Assembly: GCF_003991905.1 (NCBI RefSeq)
Contig: NZ_RSCL01000006.1
Coordinates: forward strand, 349,733 to 413,732
DNA length: 64,000 bases
DNA from: Dulcicalothrix desertica PCC 7102
Lineage (GTDB): Bacteria; Cyanobacteriota; Cyanobacteriia; Cyanobacteriales; Nostocaceae
Direction of reading: 5' to 3'
Part shown: piece by piece, positions 53,891 through 62,470 of the stretch
Position numbering within the stretch: the first letter of the stretch is position 1
Layout of the letters: every line of letters begins with the position of its first letter
The notes under the pieces: model-generated
What the model was told of the DNA's origin: nothing
What the model saw: only the letters and a program-made list of their open reading frames with translations
Databases searched by the model: none
Program-made: the position numbers and the translations under genes

Positions 53891-55375
53891 ATGAGCGACA
53901 AAAATCGGCAGCCGTGGGATTTAGGTAGATTTATTAAGACTCTTAGCTATTTTGAAGTTTTCCCTTTACTCAACTGGGTACAAAATCTATTTCAAGGTAG
54001 TTCCCAAGATACTCAAAGTAAGCTAGTTGGAGCTAAACAGGTGGGTGTAATACTAGTAGCAGGCGCCACGGGTGGTGTTGGTAAGCGGGTTGTGCGACGA
54101 TTGAATCAACTTGGCTATCGTGTGCGGTGTTTAGTGCGCGATATTGAAAAAGCACGGTTAATTCTCGGTAACGAAGTTGAGATGGTTGTAGGAGATATTA
54201 CCAACCCTGAAACTTTAACACCGCTGGTAATGGCGAATATTCAAGGTGTGATTTGTTGTACTGCTGTACGTGTGCAACCAAAAGAAGGAGATACTGCCGA
54301 CCGTGCGAAGTATAATCAAGGCATTAAATTTTACATGCCAGAAATAGTTGGTGATACACCTGAAAACGTTGAATACAAAGGTGTGAAAAATTTAGTTGAG
54401 GCAGCAGCAAAATACTTACCAAAGGCTTCGGTCAAAACTATATTTGATTTTACCCAACATCAAGAAAATTTAAAAAACGTTTGGGGCGCCTTAGATGATG
54501 TGGTGATGGGTGGAGTTAGCCAAAGTAATATAATATTGACTGGCGAAACAGCTTTATTTACAGGAAATGTATCTACAGACAATTCGGGTGGTTTCGCTTC
54601 TGTACGCACCAAGAACTTTGACCCAGCTATAAATTTATCGGGTTATGAAGGTGTGAAACTGCGAGTCAAAGGAGACGGTAAGCGATATAAACTATTTTTG
54701 CGTAGTGACTCTGCTTGGGATGGTGTTGGTTATAGTCACTCTTTTGATACGGTAGATGGCGCCTGGATAGACATTCGTGTACCCTTTGCTGATTTAATTC
54801 CTGTATTTCGTGCCAAAGTAGTTAGAGACCGTCCTCCTGTTAATATTGCTCAAATTCGCTCGTTTCAATTAATGTTGAGTAAATTTGAATACGACGGTAA
54901 TTTGAATCCTTACTTTTCACCAGGTAGTTTTTCGTTAGAAGTCGAAACAATAAAAGCTTATGGTGGAAGTCCTTTACCAGGGTTTGTATTAGTAAGTTCC
55001 GCAGGAGTTACACGTCCGGGAAGACCAGGTATAAATTTAGAAGAAGAACCACCAGCAGTACGGTTAAATGACCAATTAGGAGGTATTCTTACTTGGAAAC
55101 TAAAAGGTGAAGATAGCGTTAGAGCAAGCGGTGTAAATTATACAATTATTCGTCCCTGTGCGTTGACAGAAGAAGTAGGTGGGAAACAATTAGTATTTGA
55201 ACAGGGTGATAATATTAGAGGTAAAATCAGCCGAGATGATGTTGCCGAGATTTGTGTACAAGCACTTCAGTATGATAAAGCTTGTAATGTGACATTCGAG
55301 GTTAAGGCAACCGAGGATAAAGCTGATTATATAGATTGGCAACAACTATTCGCTTCGGTACAAAGGGATAATTAA
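53891..55375 (+). CDS. SDR-like NAD(P)-binding protein with inserted CIA30 domain
   Basis: 494 residues. A Rossmann domain begins with GVILVAGATGGVGKRVVRRL (about 53-72) and includes VVGDITNP. It is interrupted at about residue 190 by a CIA30 (NDUFAF1-like) beta-sandwich: TIFDFTQHQENLKNVWGALDDVVMGGVSQS to SFSLEVETIKAYGG. The SDR portion then resumes with VLVSSAGVTRPG and YTIIRPCALTEE. Mitochondrial CIA30 is a complex I assembly factor. In cyanobacteria the fusion may assist thylakoid complex assembly, but this is inference. Confidence 0.85.
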   Translation: MSDKNRQPWDLGRFIKTLSYFEVFPLLNWVQNLFQGSSQDTQSKLVGAKQVGVILVAGATGGVGKRVVRRLNQLGYRVRCLVRDIEKARLILGNEVEMVVGDITNPETLTPLVMANIQGVICCTAVRVQPKEGDTADRAKYNQGIKFYMPEIVGDTPENVEYKGVKNLVEAAAKYLPKASVKTIFDFTQHQENLKNVWGALDDVVMGGVSQSNIILTGETALFTGNVSTDNSGGFASVRTKNFDPAINLSGYEGVKLRVKGDGKRYKLFLRSDSAWDGVGYSHSFDTVDGAWIDIRVPFADLIPVFRAKVVRDRPPVNIAQIRSFQLMLSKFEYDGNLNPYFSPGSFSLEVETIKAYGGSPLPGFVLVSSAGVTRPGRPGINLEEEPPAVRLNDQLGGILTWKLKGEDSVRASGVNYTIIRPCALTEEVGGKQLVFEQGDNIRGKISRDDVAEICVQALQYDKACNVTFEVKATEDKADYIDWQQLFASVQRDN

Positions 55376-55377
55376 TG

Positions 55378-55466
55378 GCAACGGATGTAACGGATGAGCT
55401 ATTGTTACAAACAAAAGCTAGTTATTTAAAATCAACTATCCGTTACATCCGTTCATCATCCGTTGC
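55378..55466. repeat. GCAACGGATGTAACGGATG hairpin element, copy 2
   Basis: GCAACGGATGTAACGGATGA on the left and ATCCGTTACATCCGTTCATC plus CGTTGC on the right. It starts three bases after the CIA30/SDR stop. Same family as 32174-32282, but here placed downstream of a gene. Confidence 0.8.
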
Positions 55467-55521
55467 GAAAATCTCTGTTCGTAAATCCAATTGAGAACAT
55501 TTACCTATTTTTACTTTCATT

Positions 55522-55857
55522 ATGTCTCAAATGGATAAGGAATTACTAGAGCTTCAGCTTCTTGGCATTAAACCTGTACATTTTGCTGATTTAGTACGCA
55601 CGGCACAATTAATGTATAATCCTGCTAGCTGTATGTCGGGTATTGATATAGAGGTTGACTGGGAAGAACTGGGTGTTCCAAATGATGTGTTAGAAAATTT
55701 GCGAGTACTTGGTTATGAATACCGATATGCTTTACCAGATGTGGCGCCGTCCATTGTTTGGAGTAAGCTAAAGCCAGAAACGCGCGTTTGGTTTGTTGCG
55801 AATAAAGATGAGTTGTGGAAGTTTGAGGAATATTTTCCTGCACTTGATGAGGATTGA
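55522..55857 (+). CDS. Conserved-looking 111-aa hypothetical protein
   Basis: Soluble acidic protein (ELLELQLLGIKPVHFADLVRTAQLMYNPASCMSGIDIEVDWEELGVP..). No catalytic motif recognised, no signal peptide. The ATG is well placed and codon use matches neighbours. A poly-C/poly-G hairpin (GATCCCCCCAACCCCCC.. to GGGGGG) directly follows, between it and the convergent LysR gene. Function unknown. Confidence 0.65.
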   Translation: MSQMDKELLELQLLGIKPVHFADLVRTAQLMYNPASCMSGIDIEVDWEELGVPNDVLENLRVLGYEYRYALPDVAPSIVWSKLKPETRVWFVANKDELWKFEEYFPALDED

Positions 55858-55886
55858 TCCCCCCAACCCCCCTCGATTTCGGGGGG

Positions 55887-56771
55887 CTAAGAGTGTGTTT
55901 TAGATAATATTATTTCTAGGAATTTTTGAACAGTTGGGGATGTGTCGTTTCGGCGCCAAATAATATTAATAGTCACTTCAGTAACAAACTCTTCAATAGG
56001 TTTATAAATAACACCTGTACGTTGTAGGTGCTGAAGTGATGAGGGTACAATTGCTATACCCATTTGTGCAGCAACTAAGCTGACGATTGTTTGCATTTGA
56101 ATAGCTTCTTGTGTGACGTTTGGGTAAAAGCCAGCTTGTTGGCATAAACTAATCATTGCATCGTGAAGACCAGGAGAAAATGTTCGAGGAAATAATATAA
56201 AATCATCGTTACTAAGAGATTTGATTGAGACACTCGTTTCTTTGGCTAATCGATGTCCTTCTGGTAACGCGACAATAAGAAGCTCTTTATATACGGTTTC
56301 GGTAGCAAATAAAGGTTCTTCAATTGGAGGACGCACAAAACCAATATCTATTTTACCTTCGCGTAAATGGCGCCATTGTTCGTCAGTTGTAAGTTCATGC
56401 AGTTCTAACTTGACTCCTGGAACTTCAGCACGGAATTTACGCAAAATCTCTGGTAACACATTATATGCAGTCGAACTTACAAACCCAATTACCAATTGTC
56501 CTGCTTCACCACGACTAGTTTGGCGCCCTGTTTGTACAGCTTGTTCGAGTTGCTTAAATATTTTCTGAACTTCCAATAAAAACGCTTCTCCAGCTTCAGT
56601 TAACTGTACTACTCGTTTAGTACGATGGAATAACTGGAAACCAAGTTCATCTTCTAGTTGTCGAATTTGCTGACTCAGAGGAGGTTGAGCTATATGTAAC
56701 CGTTCAGCAGCGCGTCCAAAGTGTAATTCTTCTGCCAAGGTCACAAAATAACGTAGATGTCGCAGTTCCAT
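55887..56771 (-). CDS. LysR-type transcriptional regulator
   Basis: 294 residues. The N-terminal winged HTH MELRHLRYFVTLAEELHFGRAAERLHIAQPPLSQQIRQLEDELG is canonical, followed by the periplasmic-binding-like effector domain (GQLVIGFVSSTAYNVLPEIL..). It resembles the CatM/BenM branch. Divergent from the methyltransferase-TSUP-nucleotidyltransferase set with 196 bp between starts, so it may control that operon as is common for LysR genes. A TTAGGAG STRR array sits directly upstream of its start. Confidence 0.92.
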   Translation of the reverse strand: MELRHLRYFVTLAEELHFGRAAERLHIAQPPLSQQIRQLEDELGFQLFHRTKRVVQLTEAGEAFLLEVQKIFKQLEQAVQTGRQTSRGEAGQLVIGFVSSTAYNVLPEILRKFRAEVPGVKLELHELTTDEQWRHLREGKIDIGFVRPPIEEPLFATETVYKELLIVALPEGHRLAKETSVSIKSLSNDDFILFPRTFSPGLHDAMISLCQQAGFYPNVTQEAIQMQTIVSLVAAQMGIAIVPSSLQHLQRTGVIYKPIEEFVTEVTINIIWRRNDTSPTVQKFLEIILSKTHS

Positions 56772-56773
56772 TT

Positions 56774-56824
56774 AATAAGTTAGGAGTTAGGAGTTAGGAG
56801 TTAGGAGTTAGGAGTTAGGAGTTA
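56774..56824. repeat. STRR array GTTAGGA x6
   Basis: Six GTTAGGA units in the LysR leader region, only a few bases from its start codon. Here the array is at a gene 5' end, unlike most copies. Confidence 0.9.
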
Positions 56825-56967
56825 ATGAATGGAAGATTAGCGTTAGTAATATTTTTTATATATTAATAAACAGTGAAAAATATATTGGACATTAATTTAT
56901 ATATTACCTACTCTTGTAGATACAAGCAGCGTCTACGGCGCCACATAGAAATATAGGAATTAAATTT

Positions 56968-57708
56968 ATGCTTCAAAATACTTGGAACCCAACCCTTTAC
57001 GAGGGTAAACATGCGTTTGTCTGGCAATATGGTGAAGATTTACTCAACTTACTGTCCCCGCAATCTGGGGAAAGAATTTTAGATGTTGGCTGCGGTACAG
57101 GGCAACTCACTGCAAAAATAGCAGATACAGGCGCCATAGTAACAGGAATAGACGCTGATGCAGCAATGGTGGAAAAAGCAAAGCTGAATTATCCGAATTT
57201 AGAATTCACAGTAGCAGACGCGCGCTCATTCCAATTTGATACAGAATTTGATGCCGTATTTTCAAATGCGACGTTGCATTGGATACCAGAAGCAGAAGCA
57301 GTAATAAGTTCTATTTACCGTGCTTTAAAGCCTGGAGGTCGCTTTATTGCAGAATTTGGTGGTAAAGGTAACGTCAAATTAATTACAGATGCCCTCTACC
57401 AAGCCTTAGAAATTAAATCCCCATCATCTTGGTACTTTCCCAGCATTGGAGAATATACGACTCTATTAGAAAAGCAGGGTTTTGATGTTACCTATGCAGT
57501 ACTATTCAACCGTCCAACACCTTTACCTGATGGAGAAGCAGGTTTAAGAAATTGGTTGATGATGTTCGCAAGTAGATTTTTGGCTAACTCTACACAGCAA
57601 GAAGTAATCAAAACAGTAGAAGAACAACTTAAACCTATTTTATATAAAAACGGTACTTGGACGGCTGATTATAGGCGCCTGCGAATTATTGCTATGAGGG
57701 AAAGTTAA
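56968..57708 (+). CDS. Class I SAM-dependent methyltransferase
   Basis: 246 residues. Motif I ILDVGCGTGQLTAKIA, motif II GIDADAAMVEKA, and FSNATLHWIPEAEAVISSIYRALKPGGRFIAEFGG identify a UbiE/trans-aconitate-methyltransferase-like enzyme for a small molecule. Substrate not determinable. Its stop codon overlaps the next ATG by one base (TAATG), so translation is coupled to the TSUP permease. Confidence 0.9.
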   Translation: MLQNTWNPTLYEGKHAFVWQYGEDLLNLLSPQSGERILDVGCGTGQLTAKIADTGAIVTGIDADAAMVEKAKLNYPNLEFTVADARSFQFDTEFDAVFSNATLHWIPEAEAVISSIYRALKPGGRFIAEFGGKGNVKLITDALYQALEIKSPSSWYFPSIGEYTTLLEKQGFDVTYAVLFNRPTPLPDGEAGLRNWLMMFASRFLANSTQQEVIKTVEEQLKPILYKNGTWTADYRRLRIIAMRES

Positions 57709-58454
57709 TGCTATCTAATTTATTCTTATTTATCGTAGCTGTAATAGCAGGCGCCATGAATGGTGTTGCAGGTGGAGGAGGGTTAATTGCATTTCCAGCA
57801 TTAATGTTCGTTGGAATTCCACCAATACCAGCAAATGCGACGAACACAGCAGCAATGTGGGTGGGAACTGCTGCTTCGACATTTGCTTACCGTCAAGATA
57901 TGTCAATTCGTCGGTGGGAATTTTTCACACTGACTGTAGCAAGCGTTTTAGGAGGAACTATTGGTTCATATATACTGTTAAATACTCCCTCTAAAAGCTT
58001 TGCTGGTTTAATTCCATATTTAATGCTAACTGCCACATTACTATTTGCATTTGGTAAGCGAATTAATAGCTGGTTGCAAAATCGTTTTAAATTACCAATG
58101 TGGTTAGTAATTATCTTTCAATTCCTGATTGCTATATATGGAGGTTTTTTTGGTGGCGGTGGTGGTATTGTTATACTAGCTATTTTAGAAATGATGGGTG
58201 TTAAAAGTATTCATACGATGAATGCTGTAAAAAGCTGGCTAGCAACAACTTTAAACGCTTGCGCTTTACTTTATTTTATGAAAGCAGGCATTATTGTGTG
58301 GTCAAGTGCGATTTTGATGGCAGTTGGTGCTTTAATTGGTGGATATAGCAGTGCTTTCTTCGCGCGTAAGGTCAGTTCAGTATGGGTACGTAATTTTATT
58401 ACGTGTATTGGAGTTTCCATAACTAGCTACTTCTTTTTATTTCCAGCAAAATGA
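57708..58454 (+). CDS. TSUP (TauE/SafE) family permease
   Basis: 248 residues with about seven to eight membrane helices. The duplicated TSUP signature is seen as GAMNGVAGGGGLIAFPALMFVGIPPIPANATNT and again as GGFFGGGGGIVILAILEMMG..MNAVKSWLATTLN. Members export sulfite, sulfoacetate or related organosulfur anions. It overlaps both neighbours by 1 and 4 nt. Confidence 0.92.
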   Translation: MLSNLFLFIVAVIAGAMNGVAGGGGLIAFPALMFVGIPPIPANATNTAAMWVGTAASTFAYRQDMSIRRWEFFTLTVASVLGGTIGSYILLNTPSKSFAGLIPYLMLTATLLFAFGKRINSWLQNRFKLPMWLVIIFQFLIAIYGGFFGGGGGIVILAILEMMGVKSIHTMNAVKSWLATTLNACALLYFMKAGIIVWSSAILMAVGALIGGYSSAFFARKVSSVWVRNFITCIGVSITSYFFLFPAK

Positions 58455-58996
58455 CATTAAACCAAGCACAGCTAAAAGAAATACTTCTGAATTCTCCTGT
58501 TAGTGAAGTATTGCCAGCTATCGCAGAACTTCAACTTCCTAACTGGTGGTTAGCAGGTGGCGCCGTTCGTAATACAGTTTGGCGCTTTCTATTTGGTGAT
58601 GATTGTAAATTAGTTATTAAAGACTTTGATATTGCTTTCTTTGATGATAAAGGAGAACGTTCTCAAGAACTTGGCGCCAAAGAAGCTTTAGCAAACCAAT
58701 TTCCTAACTATATATTTGATGTAAAAAATCAGGCTAGCTTTGCAAGGTGGCGTAATGGGCGCCAGACTTTTGAGAGTACAGAAGATGGTATTAGTAAGTG
58801 GTTACATACTGCTACTGCGGTAGGGGTGCGAGTGGATAGTGAGGGGGAATGGGAATTTTTTACACCTTATGGGCTAGATGATTTGTTTAATGGTGTAATT
58901 CGTCCGACTCCTATACATATGAATAATGTTGATGCAAGTAATAAGGCTGCTAGTTTTTTAGAAAAATGTCCAGCTTTAAAAAATATTGTCTTGTAG
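58451..58996 (+). CDS. Nucleotidyltransferase family protein (PF06042-like)
   Basis: 181 residues. The N-terminal LPNWWLAGGAVRNTVWRFLFG and IKDFDIAFFDD form the GGxxRN..DxD pattern of the NTP_transf_6 family of DNA polymerase beta-like nucleotidyltransferases. Substrate unknown. ATGA overlap with the TSUP gene indicates coupling. The stop TAG abuts the palindrome GCACAGGCTTCTAGCCTGTG at 58996. Confidence 0.82.
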   Translation: MTLNQAQLKEILLNSPVSEVLPAIAELQLPNWWLAGGAVRNTVWRFLFGDDCKLVIKDFDIAFFDDKGERSQELGAKEALANQFPNYIFDVKNQASFARWRNGRQTFESTEDGISKWLHTATAVGVRVDSEGEWEFFTPYGLDDLFNGVIRPTPIHMNNVDASNKAASFLEKCPALKNIVL

Positions 58997-59085
58997 CACA
59001 GGCTTCTAGCCTGTGCAGTCACAAAACAGTATATAAAATTTTTTACCACAGAGACACGTAGAGACGCGATTTATAGCGTCTCTAC
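58996..59085. repeat. Two palindromes: family F (58996-59016) and family D copy 3 (59058-59085)
   Basis: GCACAGGCTTCTAGCCTGTG plus C is a near-perfect 21-bp palindrome. Downstream, after a TTACCACAGAGACAC half-element like that at 48181, follows GTAGAGACGCGATT and its slightly imperfect inverse. Confidence 0.85.
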
Positions 59086-59098
59086 AGAGGGATATTTA

Positions 59099-59551
59099 TT
59101 AAATAGCCCGCCATTCCTGAGCATCTATGAACTGTGATAGATGACCTACGTTAGTTGTTGCAATTACCACTTTATACCCTTCATTTTCTAGTAATATTGC
59201 TTGTGCGGCTAAAATTACATCACCATCTAATGCCGAAGGTTCTGCTGTTGGTCTTCCTCTAAGTCTTGCTTCTGCCCATAACTGAGCGGCTAAAAGCATT
59301 GTTTCTGTTGTGAGTGAAAGGTATGGAATTTGTAACTTCAGTCTATCTAGGCGCCTAATACTTTTTATTTTACCAACACGTAATAATTCACGTCTAACCT
59401 CATAATCAGTAATTTCAGGGAGCATAACTGTATAATTTTTCTGTGGCAAAGTATTGAACCACAATTTACATTCCTGAACTTCTATGGAAGATGCTTTTGG
59501 ATTTGTCACCATTCCCAAAGGCCCGGAGTCGAGCAATACAACTTGACTCAT
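59099..59551 (-). CDS. PIN-domain toxin (VapC-like)
   Basis: 150 residues. Acidic PIN positions are visible: LLDSGPLG (Asp8), EITDYEVRREL, and LDGDVILAAQAI, then VIATTNVGHLSQF near the end. PIN toxins are Mg-dependent RNases, often cutting tRNA or rRNA. The ATG overlaps the stop of the upstream antitoxin-like gene by 4 nt, the usual toxin-antitoxin arrangement. Confidence 0.87.
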   Translation of the reverse strand: MSQVVLLDSGPLGMVTNPKASSIEVQECKLWFNTLPQKNYTVMLPEITDYEVRRELLRVGKIKSIRRLDRLKLQIPYLSLTTETMLLAAQLWAEARLRGRPTAEPSALDGDVILAAQAILLENEGYKVVIATTNVGHLSQFIDAQEWRAI

Positions 59552-59886
59552 GGGAATAATGGTCTATTAGAAAGACGATCTTCATCTAACGCTTTACGAA
59601 GAAATTCCCAAGTTTCTGTTTGTTCTTGTTCATCGTCATCTTCTTCTTCCCACTCTTGCATTAACTGGCTCAAAGCCTCATGTTGCTTCACAGGGTCAAA
59701 TTTTTCAAGTTCTTCCTGACTAAGTAGGCTTTTCGCTGAGGTTTTTATGGCTGTTTGGGTTAACCCTCTAACCTCTAGTGCTTTAAGTAAATGTTGATAA
59801 TCGTTAAAATCTATTACTACCTTACGAATATTCCCTTGAGTATCGGTAATCAGTTCTTGGGCAAATGGATATTTATCTGCTTGCAT
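59548..59886 (-). CDS. Antitoxin-like partner of the PIN toxin
   Basis: 112 residues, strongly acidic in the C-terminal half (EWEEEDDDEQEQTETWEFL). The N-terminus FAQELITDTQGNIRKVVIDFNDYQHLLKALE resembles Phd/YefM-like or DUF-type antitoxin starts in cyanobacteria. The role is assigned mainly from the 4-nt overlap with the PIN gene. Confidence 0.78.
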   Translation of the reverse strand: MQADKYPFAQELITDTQGNIRKVVIDFNDYQHLLKALEVRGLTQTAIKTSAKSLLSQEELEKFDPVKQHEALSQLMQEWEEEDDDEQEQTETWEFLRKALDEDRLSNRPLFP

Positions 59887-60042
59887 AAAAGCTACACTTT
59901 TAAATTATTAGTACAAAGATAGCATAAATTCGATTCTTCTAGGTGAAACTGACGGACAGTCGGGGTTGACAGCGCTCAGGTAACAAACAAATACTTTGGA
60001 TTTGATTAAATCGCTTGACATGCAACTAAAAGGTTGCATATA

Positions 60043-60357
60043 ATGAGAAACATGGATGCAGTGTTTAAAGCCCTTGCCGATCCGAGTCGGAGAAAGTTGC
60101 TCGACCAGTTGTATGCCCATAATGGACAAACATTAAACGAACTGTGCGAATACCTTGACATGACGCGGCAAGCCGTGACAAAACATCTGACGCTACTAGA
60201 GGCCGCAAATCTGGTTGTCGTCGTCTGGCATGGCCGAGAAAAACTGCATTACCTTAACGCAGTACCGATTCAGGAGATTTACGATCGCTGGCTGAGTAAA
60301 TACGAACGCCCTCAACTAGATGCATTGAGTCAATTAAAGCGAAATCTCGAAGGTTGA
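60043..60357 (+). CDS. ArsR-family transcriptional regulator
   Basis: 104 residues from ATG 60043 (AAAAGG about eight bases before). The winged helix MDAVFKALADPSRRKLLDQLYAHNGQTLNELCEYLDMTRQAVTKHLTLLEAANLV is complete. No metal-binding cysteine pair is present, so it is of the SdpR-like kind commonly paired with an AHSA1/SRPBCC gene, which follows 27 bp later. GC and word usage differ from the rest of the window. Confidence 0.9.
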   Translation: MRNMDAVFKALADPSRRKLLDQLYAHNGQTLNELCEYLDMTRQAVTKHLTLLEAANLVVVVWHGREKLHYLNAVPIQEIYDRWLSKYERPQLDALSQLKRNLEG

Positions 60358-60384
60358 CAACTAGAAACACCAAGGAGACTAAAC

Positions 60385-60814
60385 ATGAATAAACCCACCT
60401 TCGTTTACGTGACCTATATTGCGACCACGCTCGAACAACTTTGGGAAGCAATCGTCAGTGAAGAATTCACCCAGCAGTATTGGTCTGGCGGGCAACTTGA
60501 GTCTGACTGGCAGGTGGGTTCATTCGTGCAGCATATCAACCAGGACGGCGAGACCGAAAGCATTGGGGAAGTATTGGAATCCCAGGCGCCGCAACTACTT
60601 TCTTATACCTTTGGCTCATCCAATGTAACTGGAACTGCGCCATGTCACGTCCGCTTCAAGCTGGAGCAGTACGGGCCTAGAGTGAAGCTAACGCTAATTC
60701 AAACGGCTCTTGATGTTCAAAGCAGCATGAACCATGAGCTACAGATGGAAGAAGAGCGTATCCTACCTCAAGCGCCTGTTAGAAATCGAAGATGTATTGG
60801 CATTAGTAGCTTAA
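60385..60814 (+). CDS. AHSA1/SRPBCC protein, probable frameshift near the C-terminus
   Basis: As sequenced, one frame runs to 60846 (153 residues) but ends in an atypical basic stretch VRNRRCIGISSLKFCRK. Shifting frame at about 60740 gives RWKKSVSYLKRLLEIEDVLALVA-stop at 60814. That is the helix ending expected for the family and a normal length of about 142 residues. The span of 430 nt has one extra base. Its front part (TFVYVTYIATTLEQLWEAIVSEEFTQQYWSG) is a clear AHSA1 start. Co-transcribed with the ArsR gene and probably regulated by it. Confidence 0.8.
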
Positions 60815-60902
60815 AATTCTGTCGCAAACTGGTAATGGGCAATTAATAATCGATTAAAAGTTCCATTACCCAATCGTCCACTTCATTGGAGAACTCCACA
60901 TT

Positions 60903-61514
60903 ATGATTCCTACCGTAATTGAACAATCGAGTCGGGGTGAAAGAGCCTTCGACATTTACTCTCGCTTACTGCGAGAACGGATTATTTTTTTAGCAGAAGC
61001 CATCGACTCGGATACGGCTAACCGAATTGTGGCGCAAATGCTGTTTTTAGAAGCAGAAGACCCCCAAAAGGATATTTATCTGTACATCAATTCTCCTGGT
61101 GGTTCTGTGGTAGCAGGTTTAGGCATTTATGACACGATGAACCATATTCGTCCAGATGTTTGCACGATTTGCTATGGCATGGCAGCTAGTATGGGCGCCT
61201 TTTTGCTCGGTGCGGGTGCTAAAGGCAAGCGCAGCAGTTTACCGAGTTCGCGGATTATGATTCACCAGCCTTCCGGTGGAGCGCAGGGGCAGGCAGTGGA
61301 TATCGAGATTCAAGCCAAGGAAATTATCTACCTGAAACGGCAGATCAATGAGCGGATGGCTAACTATACGGGGAAATCTCATGAGCAAATTGAGCTTGAC
61401 ACCGACCGAGACTTCTTTATGTCGGCACAAGAGGCAGTGGAGTATGGCTTGGTAGATCGGGTCATCGAGCGCCCAACTCTGACGATTCATCCCGAACTAA
61501 TAGCGACAAGATAA
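60903..61514 (+). CDS. clpP: ATP-dependent Clp protease proteolytic subunit
   Basis: 203 residues. The catalytic triad is present: Ser96 in [10 protein letters not shown], His121 in [10 protein letters not shown], and Asp170 in DTDRDFFMS. The handle region [19 protein letters not shown] is intact, as is N-terminal [22 protein letters not shown]. Cyanobacteria carry several clpP genes; there is no clpX or clpR neighbour here. A DUF4440 gene overlaps the stop by one base (TAATG). Local GATC content suggests a segment of different history. Confidence 0.95.
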   Translation: MIPTVIEQSSRGERAFDIYSRLLRERIIFLAEAIDSDTANRIVAQMLFLEAEDPQKDIYLYINSPGGSVVAGLGIYDTMNHIRPDVCTICYGMAASMGAFLLGAGAKGKRSSLPSSRIMIHQPSGGAQGQAVDIEIQAKEIIYLKRQINERMANYTGKSHEQIELDTDRDFFMSAQEAVEYGLVDRVIERPTLTIHPELIATR

Positions 61515-61891
61515 TGGATAATCAAATTGAGCATCAAATCATCGAGGCAGAAGAAAAGCTCAGGCTGGCAATGCTTAACTCTGATGTGAAAGCACTAGAT
61601 GAACTGCTATCATCTCGATTAATTTTTACAAACCACCAGGGACATTTGGTAAGTAAAGAGGAGGATTTAGCTGGTCACAAATCGGGCGCCCTTAAACTCA
61701 ACTCGTTGTTAGCTTCCGAGCAGCATATTTTATTAACAGGTGATGTAGCGATAGTCTCAGTAAAAATGCAACTATCGGGCAGCTACAATGACACACCTAC
61801 AAATGGCATTTTTCGTTTTACCAGGGTTTGGTCTCATTCTGGGGAAGGAACTTGGCAGATTATAGCTGGGCATTCAGGTATAGTGTCCTAG
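61514..61891 (+). CDS. DUF4440 / SnoaL-like (NTF2 fold) protein
   Basis: 125 residues: EEKLRLAMLNSDVKALDELLSSRLIFTNHQGHLVSKEEDLAGHKSG, later IFRFTRVWSHSGEGTWQIIAGHSG, the standard DUF4440 pattern. NTF2-like folds bind small ligands or act as simple enzymes; role unknown. The 1-nt overlap with clpP implies translational coupling, an uncommon partner. Confidence 0.85.
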   Translation: MDNQIEHQIIEAEEKLRLAMLNSDVKALDELLSSRLIFTNHQGHLVSKEEDLAGHKSGALKLNSLLASEQHILLTGDVAIVSVKMQLSGSYNDTPTNGIFRFTRVWSHSGEGTWQIIAGHSGIVS

Positions 61892-61970
61892 CGCCTCTTT
61901 TCAAAACGATGCTGTTGGGATCGCGAGCTATGTTCGATTGGTTAGAGTAGTCCAAGAAATAAATTATCCC

Positions 61971-62035
61971 GTAGGGTAGGCGTCTCGCCTGTCCTACAAT
62001 ATTTTATGGGCAGGCGAGATGCCTACCTTACAATA
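61971..62035. repeat. REP-like palindrome family E
   Basis: GTAGGGTAGGCGTCTCGCCT and the inverse AGGCGAGATGCCTACCTTAC, separated by about 20 bp. It has the same design as families A and B but a different core. The rest of the 61892-62156 gap contains the tacA promoter region. Confidence 0.85.
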
Positions 62036-62156
62036 GTCTTGTTTAACTTCCGTTAGGGAAAAATGGGCTTCTGGGTGCGACCGCATTTAAATAGATTGCA
62101 GTTTTAACTAATTGGGTGTACATTGGGAATACAGAGAGAACTATAGGAGGAAAATC

Positions 62157-62438
62157 ATGTTTGAGGCAGCAGCGGCTACGCCAAAAGAAACGCGGCTTTC
62201 CATTCGCGCAACGGAGCAGGAAAAGGCAATACTGGCAGAAGCGGCACGAGTCCAGCACACGAATGTAAGCAAGTTTGTCCTGCAAGCATCGCTTGATGCT
62301 GCAAATGCTATTCTTATGTATCAAACAGAGTTTTCTTTGCCGCCCGACCAGTGGGAAGCGTTCTGTGAACGTCTTGACGCGCCGCCGAAAGTCATTCCAG
62401 AATTAGAGCGGCTTTTTAGCGAATCAGAACCGTTCTAA
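62157..62438 (+). CDS. tacA: DUF1778 (TacA-like) antitoxin
   Basis: 93 residues from ATG 62157, preceded by AGGAGG. The ribbon-helix-helix start ETRLSIRATEQEKAILAEAARVQHTNVSKFVLQASLDAA is typical of DUF1778, and the C-terminal PPDQWEAFCERLDAPPKVIPELERLF is the toxin-wrapping part. It pairs with the GNAT toxin gene 32 bp downstream. By family precedent the complex represses its own promoter. The gene has no GGCGCC and higher GC than most of the window. Confidence 0.92.
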   Translation: MFEAAAATPKETRLSIRATEQEKAILAEAARVQHTNVSKFVLQASLDAANAILMYQTEFSLPPDQWEAFCERLDAPPKVIPELERLFSESEPF

Positions 62439-62470
62439 TGTAAGGAATGTAAGAAACTGGAATTGTTTTA

